Shown here piece after piece: positions 1 to 5,248 of a DNA stretch of 6,721 nucleotides. The position numbers were made by a program, and so were the translations under genes. The notes beneath the pieces were generated by a model, which saw only the letters and a list, made by a program, of their open reading frames with translations, did not search any database and had not been told where the DNA came from. How positions within the stretch are numbered: the stretch's first letter is position 1; every line of letters begins with the position of its first letter. Origin of the DNA: Nocardioides sp. (lineage in GTDB: Bacteria; Actinomycetota; Actinomycetes; Propionibacteriales; Nocardioidaceae); assembly GCA_025965295.1 (NCBI GenBank), contig JAOPXF010000276.1:1-6721 (forward strand), written 5' to 3'.

Positions 1-1
1 C

Positions 2-631
2 ATCGGCTCGATGAGCGCCTACATCTGGATCTCGCAGGGGATGCTCGGCTCGGTCAACCTCCACGGCCGCACGGACATCGCCGACCGCATCAAGGACGGG
101 TCGATCGTCGTCGACTTCCTGCGCCCGCTCGACGTGCAGGCGGCCAGCATCACGTCCGAGGTCGGGCAGGCGCTCTTCGCCCTGCTCCCCCGCGGCCTGC
201 CGTCCGTGGTCATCGGTGCCCTGGTCGTCGGCATGGACCTGCCCTCGTCGCCGCTCGGCTACGCCCTGGGCCTGGTCAGCCTGCTGCTCGCCGTGGTCGT
301 GAGCAGCACGACGGTCTACCTGGTCGCGGCCGCCGGCTTCTGGCTGGTCGAGACCCGGGGACTGCAGGTGCTCTACATGGTGGTGTCGGGCTTCCTCGCC
401 GGACTGTTCGTGCCGATCGACCTGTTCCCCGACTGGCTGCGGATCCTGGCCGAGATCACCCCGTTCCCGTCGATGATGATGTACCCCGTCGACGTGATCT
501 CCGGGCGCAGCAGCGGCCTCGACGCGCTGGGCCTGATCGGTCTCCAGGTGGCCTGGCTGGCCGCCACCGCGCTCGTCGGACACCTGATGACCCGCGCCGG
601 CCGGCACCGCCTGGAGGTGCAGGGTGGCTGA
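2..631 (+). CDS. ABC-2 type transporter permease, DUF990 family (5' end missing)
   Basis: Integral membrane subunit of an ABC exporter. The reading frame is open through the left window edge, so the ATG at 11 is probably internal; the family is usually around 260 residues and only 209 codons are visible. Counting from that Met, long hydrophobic stretches lie near residues 53-77, 82-113, 118-138 and 170-193. The segment DRIKDGSIVVDFLRPLD (25-41) and the run FLAGLFVPIDLFPDWL (128-143) followed by an ITPFPSMMMYPV stretch resemble conserved parts of the ABC2_membrane_6/DUF990 permeases (COG4587 type). It overlaps the next permease gene by 8 bp and is followed by the ATPase, so the three should form one transporter with a heterodimeric membrane part. 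The substrate cannot be read from the sequence; relatives are annotated as uncharacterised or multidrug/daunorubicin-type exporters. The family call is firm, the transported compound unknown. Confidence 0.85.
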   Translation: MGSMSAYIWISQGMLGSVNLHGRTDIADRIKDGSIVVDFLRPLDVQAASITSEVGQALFALLPRGLPSVVIGALVVGMDLPSSPLGYALGLVSLLLAVVVSSTTVYLVAAAGFWLVETRGLQVLYMVVSGFLAGLFVPIDLFPDWLRILAEITPFPSMMMYPVDVISGRSSGLDALGLIGLQVAWLAATALVGHLMTRAGRHRLEVQGG

Positions 632-1445
632 CACCGCCGGGCTCGGGACCGCGCTGCGCCCCTACCGTGCCGTCCTCGGCTCGCGGATGCGCTCGCAGCG
701 CAGCTACCGCGCCAACTTCGCCGTCGACCTGCTGAGCTCGTTCTTGGTCGGCCTGATCGAGCTCGCCGAGGTGTGGGTGCTCTTCCACAACGTCTCGCGG
801 ATCGGCGGGCTCGACTTCGCCGGCATCCTGGTCGTCTTCGGGCTGGCCGACGTCGCCTTCTCCCTCGCCGACCTCGCGTTCGGGCACTGCGACAACCTGC
901 CGACGTACCTGCGGGCGGGCACCCTCGACGTGTTCTACCTCCGCCCGCAGCCGCTGCTGCTGCAGCTGGTCACCTCCGACATCTCGCTGCGCCGCCTGGC
1001 CCGCGCCGGGGTCGGCCTGGTGGCGCTGGGCGCCGGGCTCGCCATCGCGGACGTCGACTGGTCGGTCCGGGCGGTGCTCCTCGTGATCCTCGCGGGTGTC
1101 AGCGGGACCGCGACCTTCGCGGCGATGTTCGTGTGGGCCGGCGGCGCCCAGTTCTTCCTCGTCGACGGCGCCGAGGCCACCAACGCGTTCGTGTACGGCG
1201 GGCGGTACGCCGCCACCCAGCCGGCCAGCGTCTGGGACCGCCCGCTCAAGGTGCTGTTCGGGTTCTTCTTCCCGATGGCCTTCACGGCCTACCTGCCGGC
1301 CGTCACGCTGCTCGGCCTGCCCGGCCCGGAGTGGATGCCCACCTGGCTGGGCTGGTGCGCGCCGCTCGCGGCGCTCTGGACCTGGACGATGGCCCTGCTC
1401 GCCTGGCGGCTGGGCGTGCGGCACTACCGAGGAGGCGGCGGATGA
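624..1445 (+). CDS. ABC-2 type transporter permease, DUF990 family (second subunit)
   Basis: Second membrane subunit of the same ABC exporter, 273 residues and apparently full length. The GTG start at 624 overlaps the previous stop by 8 bp and has GGAGG at 613-617, six bases upstream. The N-terminus is a short basic cytoplasmic segment (RMRSQRSYRANFAVD, 21-35), followed by hydrophobic segments around 36-55, 66-86, 128-145, 150-178, 209-232 and 243-264. The stretch LRAGTLDVFYLRPQPLLLQL (96-115) parallels the IKDGSIVVDFLRPLD motif of the first permease, as expected for the two paralogous halves of the COG4587/COG3694 pair. FFFPMAFTAYLPAV (214-227) is also typical. Its stop overlaps the ATPase start (ATGA), so the three genes are likely translationally coupled. 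No substrate can be inferred. Confidence 0.88.
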   Translation: MADTAGLGTALRPYRAVLGSRMRSQRSYRANFAVDLLSSFLVGLIELAEVWVLFHNVSRIGGLDFAGILVVFGLADVAFSLADLAFGHCDNLPTYLRAGTLDVFYLRPQPLLLQLVTSDISLRRLARAGVGLVALGAGLAIADVDWSVRAVLLVILAGVSGTATFAAMFVWAGGAQFFLVDGAEATNAFVYGGRYAATQPASVWDRPLKVLFGFFFPMAFTAYLPAVTLLGLPGPEWMPTWLGWCAPLAALWTWTMALLAWRLGVRHYRGGGG

Positions 1446-2398
1446 GTGACCCCGTGATCGTGATGGAGGGGCTCGGCCGCGACTTCCGGGTGCGCGAGGG
1501 TCTGCGGCGCCGCACGGTCGTCGCCGTCGGCGCCCTGGACGCGCGGATCGACGCCGGGGAGGCGGTGGGCTACATCGGCGCGAACGGTGCCGGCAAGTCC
1601 ACGACCATCAAGATGCTCTGCGGCATCCTGGTGCCCACGCGAGGGTCCGCGACCACGTGCGGACTGCGCCCGGTGCCCGACCGTCGCCGGCTCGCCCGCG
1701 AGGTGGGAGTGGTCTTCGGGCAGCGCTCGCAGCTGTGGTGGGACCTGCCCGTGCGCGAGTCGTTCCGGCTCCTGGCGGCCATTCACGGCCTCGGCGCCGC
1801 CCGCGAGCGCGAGCGCACCGAGGAGCTGGTCGAGCGACTCGAGCTGGACGAGTTCCTCGGCACGCCGGTGCGCCAGCTCTCGCTGGGGCAGCGGATGCGG
1901 GCCGAGGTGGCCGCCGCTCTCCTGCACTCGCCGCGCCTGGTCATCCTCGACGAGCCGACGATCGGCCTGGACGTGCTGTCGAAGCAGCGGCTGCGGGAGT
2001 TCCTGGTGGCCGAGCGGCGCACCCACGGCACGACCCTGGTGCTGACCACCCACGACATGGGTGACGTCGAGCGGCTCTGCGACCGGGTGCTCCTGGTCGA
2101 CCGGGGCTCGCTCGTCTGGGACGGCACGCTGACCGGCCTCTCCCGCACCGTCGGCGCCCGCCGGGTGCTGGTCGTCGACCTCGCCGAGTCGACCGGCGAC
2201 CTGCTCGGCATCCCCGAGACCGAGCACCTCGGCAGCGAGGGCGGCGGCCTGCGCCAGCGCCTCGCCTTCGACGCCGAGCGCACGACGGCGGCGCGGGTGC
2301 TGGCCGCGGTGTCGGAACGCGTCGAGGTGCTCGACCTGGCGGTCGAGGAGCCGGACGTCGAGGACGTCGTACGCCGGGTCTACGCCTCGCGACGCTGA
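1442..2398 (+). CDS. ABC transporter ATP-binding protein (COG4586-like exporter ATPase)
   Basis: Cytoplasmic ATPase that powers the exporter formed with the two preceding permeases. It has 318 residues. The ATG at 1442 shares ATGA with the upstream stop and has GGAGG at 1431-1435, six bases before it; the frame is open further upstream but that lies inside the permease gene. All nucleotide-binding elements are present: Walker A GANGAGKST (46-54), Q-loop Q94 within VFGQRSQLWWDLPV, ABC signature LSLGQ (146-150), Walker B LVILDEP (166-172) with catalytic E171, D-loop around GLDVLS, and H-loop H204 (TTHD). The QLWWDLP sequence after the Q-loop is characteristic of ATPases paired with DUF990 permeases. 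Residues from about 235 form a C-terminal extension like that of drug-exporter ATPases (DrrA/NatA type). Pairing with the permeases is certain from context; the substrate is not known. Confidence 0.93.
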   Translation: MSDPVIVMEGLGRDFRVREGLRRRTVVAVGALDARIDAGEAVGYIGANGAGKSTTIKMLCGILVPTRGSATTCGLRPVPDRRRLAREVGVVFGQRSQLWWDLPVRESFRLLAAIHGLGAARERERTEELVERLELDEFLGTPVRQLSLGQRMRAEVAAALLHSPRLVILDEPTIGLDVLSKQRLREFLVAERRTHGTTLVLTTHDMGDVERLCDRVLLVDRGSLVWDGTLTGLSRTVGARRVLVVDLAESTGDLLGIPETEHLGSEGGGLRQRLAFDAERTTAARVLAAVSERVEVLDLAVEEPDVEDVVRRVYASRR

Positions 2399-2475
2399 GA
2401 GCGCGTCAGCAGCGCCACGCACTCGACGTGGTGGGTCATCGGGAAGACGCCGATGGTCCTGAGCGTGAGCGCGAT
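2380..2475 (-). pseudogene. C-terminal remnant of a TrmA/RlmD-family RNA methyltransferase
   Basis: Read on the minus strand, the frame ending in TAG at 2380-2382 gives TIGVFPMTHHVECVALLTR followed by SQRREA. FPxTHHVECVALL is the typical extreme C-terminus of class I SAM-dependent 5-methyluridine RNA methyltransferases (COG2265, TrmA/RlmC/RlmD). Similarity fades at about 2475; further upstream the frame reads residues unlike this family, and the catalytic Cys and SAM-binding motifs of a full enzyme of about 400 residues are absent. The rest of the gene is not found elsewhere in the window. The stop lies inside the 3' end of the convergent ABC ATPase gene. I read this as the stump of a gene cut by insertion or deletion of the neighbouring island, rather than a functional small gene. 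Confidence 0.6.
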
Positions 2476-2611
2476 CCTTTGCCGACAACTGCGTTCGTCA
2501 GAGCAAACTAGCCGGCTGACCTGCGGCTTTGCGGCTCCCGCTTTGCGACCGTCCGTGATTCAAGGCGCGCCCTCGATCAATCGGCTCCGGCGGCCCACAC
2601 CGACCACAGTC
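2476..2611. other. non-coding junction segment between methyltransferase stub and nuclease gene
   Basis: No credible coding frame is seen in this stretch. Base composition is visibly less G/C-rich than the flanking genes (for example the part around 2476-2512). It holds two copies of GCTTTGCG (listed separately). It is downstream of the nuclease gene at 2612-3586, so a terminator might be expected, but I see no convincing stem followed by a T tract on the minus strand. Confidence 0.4.
2526..2547. repeat. short direct repeat GCTTTGCG x2
   Basis: GCTTTGCG occurs at 2526-2533 and again at 2540-2547, with start points 14 bp apart. A related tandem pair, GTTTGCG twice, lies at 5162-5175 near the other end of the accessory island. 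This could be a protein-binding iteron pair or a leftover of an element end; chance is also possible for words this short. Confidence 0.35.
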
Positions 2612-3586
2612 TCAGGTCTCGCCTCGGGCGCGAGCCTCGAGGTACTGATCCATCACCGCCACCGGAATCCTGCCCCTGTCGGAGACGACGATGTTGTTCG
2701 TCATCGCCCAGCCACGTACCTCGGCAGGTGTTGGCGGCGCGGGCGCCAGCCGCGGCGCCGCTTCGAGGCCGCGTACGGCGAGGTCGCCAACCATCTCCTC
2801 GCAGAGCCCGACTCGAGCAGCGGCGAGGAAGCGATAGGTCCACTCCTGGGCAAGCTTGCGGGTGTCACAGAAGACGATCGGAACGGTCGGAAACCGGATC
2901 TGGCATTCGGCGATCGCGTCAGCCACGACGCTCGGCCGGACGCGGTCGAGCTTGAAGACCTGGGAGTAGCGCTCCTCGACGACCACCGCGGCACGCGGGA
3001 TCGCGGACAACTCGGTGAGCTGGAATCTCAGTTTGCCCGTGGTCAGCGAGGAGACGAGGTCGGCAAGGGACTTGCGCTCCACCGACGCCTGCAACAGCCC
3101 GTCGACGATGAGTCCGTAGTCGCCGGCGCTCAGCGGCGCACGTCGGGTTGTCGCCTGCCGGTCGGCGAAGGTGAAGGGGTAGCGCTCGCGGACGTCGACC
3201 ACGATCTCCAGGTCGGCAACTCCGCTGGCGCGGGCTCCGGGGAGGGTCACCGCCGGACGCGCCTGCTTGGAGGTGCGGGCGGTCTGCCAGAAGATCATCT
3301 GCCGACCGCGGGCGTTGGTGACGACGATCTGGGAGCGGTTCTCTCGCCCGCGGTCGAGCACGAGGTCGATGGCGGCGCCCCGCCTCACACAGGAGCGCAC
3401 CGGCACCCGCTCGATGATCTCGGCGTCTGCCGGCCACTCCTCGACACGGTGGCAGTAGACCTTGCCGGTGCGCGGCCAAGTGTCCTTCGCCTTGAGGATG
3501 ATGCCGTCTCCGAGCGGGATCCGAAGGAGGTATGGCAGCGTCGACTCAGTTTCGACGTTGCGGGCGATCACGAAGTCCTCCAGCAC
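2612..3586 (-). CDS. ERCC4-domain nuclease fused to a C-terminal Lsr2-type DNA-binding domain
   Basis: Predicted structure-selective DNA endonuclease, 324 residues. Residues 1-115 form a domain I cannot name, with conserved-looking pieces such as LPYLLRIPLGDG, WPRTGKVYCH and ARGRQMIFWQ. Residues about 125-275 are an XPF/ERCC4 nuclease fold: VVDVRER (129-135), GD at 155-156, and ERKSLAD at 170-176, which together match the family signature GD-Xn-ERK-XXX-D with all acidic and basic catalytic residues present. Residues about 286-320 resemble the Lsr2 C-terminal DNA-binding domain (VRGWAM...SDRGRIPVAVMDQY), including the minor-groove RGR at 304-306. It has neither an XPF helicase domain nor an obvious helix-hairpin-helix region. 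The GTG at 3584-3586 gives the longer N-terminus (DFVIARN) but has no Shine-Dalgarno sequence; a GTG at 3569-3571 has GGAGG five bases upstream and would give 319 residues. The gene lies 44 bp downstream of the decayed nucleotidyltransferase on the same strand and appears intact while its neighbours are broken. A role in repair or in acting on AT-rich foreign DNA is inference. Confidence 0.82.
   Translation of the reverse strand: MLEDFVIARNVETESTLPYLLRIPLGDGIILKAKDTWPRTGKVYCHRVEEWPADAEIIERVPVRSCVRRGAAIDLVLDRGRENRSQIVVTNARGRQMIFWQTARTSKQARPAVTLPGARASGVADLEIVVDVRERYPFTFADRQATTRRAPLSAGDYGLIVDGLLQASVERKSLADLVSSLTTGKLRFQLTELSAIPRAAVVVEERYSQVFKLDRVRPSVVADAIAECQIRFPTVPIVFCDTRKLAQEWTYRFLAAARVGLCEEMVGDLAVRGLEAAPRLAPAPPTPAEVRGWAMTNNIVVSDRGRIPVAVMDQYLEARARGET
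3577..3581 (-). promoter_or_regulatory. Shine-Dalgarno GGAGG supporting an alternative start of the ERCC4-Lsr2 gene
   Basis: On the minus strand GGAGG lies five bases upstream of the GTG at 3569-3571, and inside the longer reading frame that begins at 3586. It is the only strong ribosome binding site near the 5' end of this gene. It favours the shorter protein, whereas the FVIARN sequence upstream looks coding and favours the longer one. Confidence 0.45.
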
Positions 3587-3630
3587 GTCGTCACGATAGC
3601 GAGGCTGGATCTGGCGCTACTCGCGGACAG

Positions 3631-4222
3631 CTACAGGTCCGCCGCTACCCCGAGCCGCTCGAGCGAGACCTCGGCATTCGGGACCTCGATCAGGTGCACG
3701 CGGTCCTTCATTACCGCAGCGATCATCGTGCGCAGCCGCTGGCGGTCCTTCGTGGTGAGCTCCTCGCCCGGAAGTCGCGGGCCGTCAGCAGTCCGGCGAG
3801 GATCACGAAGTCGCGCCGGTGGCGACCGAGGCCGGGGTCGCCGGCGTTGCTGAGGGCTGCCGCCTTGCCGACGAGGGCGCCGAGGTGGGGCCGGCGCACG
3901 GATCCTTCGCGGCCACCGACCATCACCGCGATGGTCTCGCTGCGCTGGAGCGCTTGGGTCCCGCCGGCGGTTGGGAGGGTCGGACTACCGGTGGCTCCCA
4001 GGCGCACGCGGGCACGCTCGCCGATACCGTCCGGCAGGAGGACGTCGATCGAGGCCTCGCCTCGCATCCAGCGATGCTCGAGTCCCGCCGCCGTGTCTGC
4101 CTCGTTCGTGGGCCGCACTGGGAGCTGTCCGCGCTCGCGCAGTGCAGATGGACGAGCTGTCCGCCGATCAGTCTCCAGCCCGCGGGGAGCTGCTCGTGCA
4201 GGTCGAGCAGGCCCAGCCAGGA
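3631..4222 (-). pseudogene. decayed AbiEii-like nucleotidyltransferase, frameshifted
   Basis: A nucleotidyltransferase-like gene can be rebuilt from three pieces in two frames. Piece 1 (4222 down to about 4137) reads WLGLLDLHEQLPAGWRLIGG then QLVHLHCA, with the GG motif of the MNT fold. A single missing base near 4136-4138 shifts the frame. Piece 2 (about 4136 to 3768) reads ERGQLPVRPTNEADT, then HRWMRGEASIDVLLPDG, GGTQALQRSE, and GKAAALSNAGDPGLGRHRRD. A second missing base near 3766-3770 shifts back. Piece 3 (3765 to 3631) reads EELTTKDRQRLRTMIAAV and continues to TAG at 3631-3633. No start codon precedes piece 1. Relatives, as I recall them, have some 30-40 residues between the RPTxDAD motif and the HRW segment; here only AAGLE remains, and the first motif acid is Glu. 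Both frameshifts fall in short G runs, so sequencing error must be excluded, but the lost start and missing segment argue for real decay. AbiEii relatives are toxins of type IV systems; the assignment rests on motifs only. Confidence 0.6.
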
Positions 4223-4913
4223 GGCGCAGCAACTCAGGTGCCCGGGCCTCCTCGCGCGGCCCGCGATGCTCGGCGAGATCCGCCGCGAGCCGGAGCCGTG
4301 AGTCCGGGTACGGGTACGGGTACTGCGCGTCGAGGATGACATGCAGTACGACGTTCGCGTGGCTGTCGGCCTCGACCAGGAGGAAATCCCTCATGACTCC
4401 TGCAACCTCCGACTCGGCGAGGTAGCCCTCGACATCGGCCGAGGCGATGCCGATCGCCCCCAGGTCGACGAGCATTGCCCAGCGGTCATCGGCCCTGAGA
4501 TCGGCAAGGTCGGCCGGCGCCGCACGGAGCAGTCGGCGCTGGGCCCGGTTGCGGAACACTGACCGAAGCGACACCGCCAGGTCGCCGACGGCGTCCTCAG
4601 CGCTGGCGGGCCTCTCAGCAGGCTCCAGCAGGCGCTTCAGCTGCATCCGGGCACGCGCCCATGCTGCCGGCCCCCTGGGGCGCATCCGGTCGCGATCTTT
4701 CTCCGAGACAGCGATGACTGCCCAAGCGGAGCGGGCCGAATGGGGGCGACCGGGCTTGCTGCGCTCCTGGACGCGCAGGAGGGAACGCTCGTCGACCGCC
4801 CACTGGGACCCGATTCGCTCGGCGACCAGCGAGCCGTCCGCGATGCGCTGGTGGATCCGGGGCACGCTGACTCCGAGCCGCTCTGCGGCCTGCGCGACGC
4901 TTATTGATCCCAT
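3723..4913 (-). CDS. helix-turn-helix regulator, now read through into the nucleotidyltransferase remnant
   Basis: The ATG at 4911-4913 (GAGG nine bases upstream) opens a 396-residue frame; a GTG at 4917-4919 is possible but too close to that site. Residues 1-50 are a MerR/excisionase-like helix-turn-helix: SVAQAAERLGVSVPRIHQRI, then IADGSLVAERIGSQWAVDER, the pattern of a DNA-binding helix pair plus wing. Residues about 60-232 are an uncharacterised helical domain, with DRWAMLVDLGAIG and EADSHANVVLHVI and ending LAEHRGPREEARAPELLRLL. I think the original protein stopped near residue 232 (position 4218). From there the frame reads out-of-frame sequence (GPARPARAAPRG) until about 4136, then in-frame nucleotidyltransferase sequence, ending in a frameshifted tail at TGA 3723-3725. 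The normal stop/start overlap with the partner gene seems deleted. The regulator is probably the cognate partner and autorepressor of the nucleotidyltransferase. Whether the fused product is stable is unknown. Confidence 0.6.
   Translation of the reverse strand: MGSISVAQAAERLGVSVPRIHQRIADGSLVAERIGSQWAVDERSLLRVQERSKPGRPHSARSAWAVIAVSEKDRDRMRPRGPAAWARARMQLKRLLEPAERPASAEDAVGDLAVSLRSVFRNRAQRRLLRAAPADLADLRADDRWAMLVDLGAIGIASADVEGYLAESEVAGVMRDFLLVEADSHANVVLHVILDAQYPYPYPDSRLRLAADLAEHRGPREEARAPELLRLLAGPARPARAAPRGLETDRRTARPSALRERGQLPVRPTNEADTAAGLEHRWMRGEASIDVLLPDGIGERARVRLGATGSPTLPTAGGTQALQRSETIAVMVGGREGSVRRPHLGALVGKAAALSNAGDPGLGRHRRDFVILAGLLTARDFRARSSPRRTASGCAR
4305..4322. repeat. hexanucleotide tandem repeat CGGGTA x3 within the regulator gene
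   Basis: Three perfect head-to-tail copies of CGGGTA. On the coding (minus) strand they are TACCCG x3 and give a Tyr-Pro-Tyr-Pro-Tyr-Pro run at about residues 198-203 of the helix-turn-helix protein. The phase is a multiple of three, so copy-number change would not break the frame. Slippage is the likely origin. Confidence 0.7.
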
Positions 4914-4916
4914 GAG

Positions 4917-4946
4917 CACAATCCTCGAAGACTTTCAGGGATTGTG
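4917..4946. promoter_or_regulatory. 30-bp dyad, candidate operator of the helix-turn-helix gene
   Basis: CACAATCC (4917-4924) and GGATTGTG (4939-4946) are perfect 8-bp inverted arms separated by 14 bp. Inside them GAA (4927-4929) and TTC (4934-4936) are symmetric about the same centre (4931.5), so 11 of 15 half-site positions match. The dyad starts four bases upstream of the ATG of the regulator and covers its Shine-Dalgarno GAGG (4923-4926 on the minus strand). This placement suits autorepression by the encoded regulator. An RNA hairpin that masks the ribosome binding site is an alternative reading. Confidence 0.55.
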
Positions 4947-4965
4947 AAACGCCGTGCTCGGTCGC

Positions 4966-5115
4966 TCACAGCCCGAGGTCCTTGTGCCGAGTCTGGGCGG
5001 CGATCCGCGCGATCGGGACGCCCGCGCGATGGGCCGCGATGGCGTGTCCAGCGCGGAGCGAGTGGCCGGGTCGTCAACGCCGGCAGCGAGGCTCCTCCGC
5101 GAACTGACCTCTGCA
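4966..5115 (-). pseudogene. tyrosine recombinase (phage-type integrase) C-terminal remnant
   Basis: On the minus strand, 33 codons ending in TGA at 4966-4968 read GHSLRAGHAIAAHRAGV, then PIARIAAQTRHKDLGL. HSLRAG is the HxLRxG box of tyrosine recombinases, and AGVPIxxIAAQTRH is the following segment with the second conserved His. The catalytic Tyr expected about ten residues after that His (in a ..YIR.. context) is missing. The DLGL ending resembles the extreme C-terminus of many actinobacterial integrases as I recall it, which would suggest an internal deletion joining TRH to the tail. In frame, stop TGA 5074-5076 blocks the upstream side. A neighbouring frame reads RRSLAAGVDDP up to about 5069, which fits the residues normally found before the HxLRxG box, so a frameshift near 5068 is likely. 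The box-I Arg region is absent. This is an inactive scrap and marks the middle region as former mobile DNA. Confidence 0.6.
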
Positions 5116-5161
5116 GACACTCAGCGGAGCGCCGAGTGCGAATCGGTCTGGGGACGTCGAC

Positions 5162-5175
5162 GTTTGCGGTTTGCG
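5162..5175. repeat. tandem heptamer GTTTGCG x2
   Basis: Two perfect adjacent copies, 5162-5168 and 5169-5175. The left one overlaps the end of the palindrome ACGTCGACGT. The motif resembles the GCTTTGCG pair at 2526-2547 at the far side of the island. It may be a remnant of recombinase arm sites or a chance repeat. Confidence 0.35.
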
Positions 5176-5196
5176 AGCGATTACTGGGGGAATACG

Positions 5197-5248
5197 TGCG
5201 GCATCCGCAACCGGGTTCGAGCCGCTGGGCGACGGGCTGCATCAGCCC
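5197..5248 (-). terminator. two small hairpins downstream of the phosphatase gene
   Basis: Going downstream on the minus strand from the phosphatase stop (5276-5278), the first hairpin is GGGCTG / CAGCCC (5234-5248, 6-bp stem) and the second is TGCGG / CCGCA (5197-5209, 5-bp stem). Both have three-base loops, reading ATG on the minus strand. The first is about 28 bases past the stop, a usual place for transcription termination. There is no T tract, so if they terminate it is by a stem-only mode as often proposed for high-GC actinobacteria. Confidence 0.35.

Noticed and set aside
456..1424. Long minus-strand open frame opposite the two permease genes
   Set aside because: Its translation is low-complexity Arg/Pro/Gly/Glu sequence, as expected opposite GC-rich coding DNA, and the plus-strand permeases are clear.
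773..1441. In-frame upstream extension of the ATPase reading frame
   Set aside because: It runs inside the permease gene, is Arg/Pro-rich, and the ATGA overlap plus GGAGG fix the start at 1442.
1424..2488. Long minus-strand open frame opposite the ATPase gene
   Set aside because: It is the antisense of a clear ATPase with all its motifs; no family resemblance, and the methyltransferase stub uses a different frame.
2453..3853. Long plus-strand open frame across the nuclease gene
   Set aside because: It is the antisense of the ERCC4-Lsr2 gene, whose catalytic signature is complete on the minus strand.
5205..5232. tRNA 3' part or tRNA-derived attachment site around GGTTCGAGCC
   Set aside because: The T-stem does not pair on either side of the loop and no acceptor, D or anticodon arm can be folded upstream.
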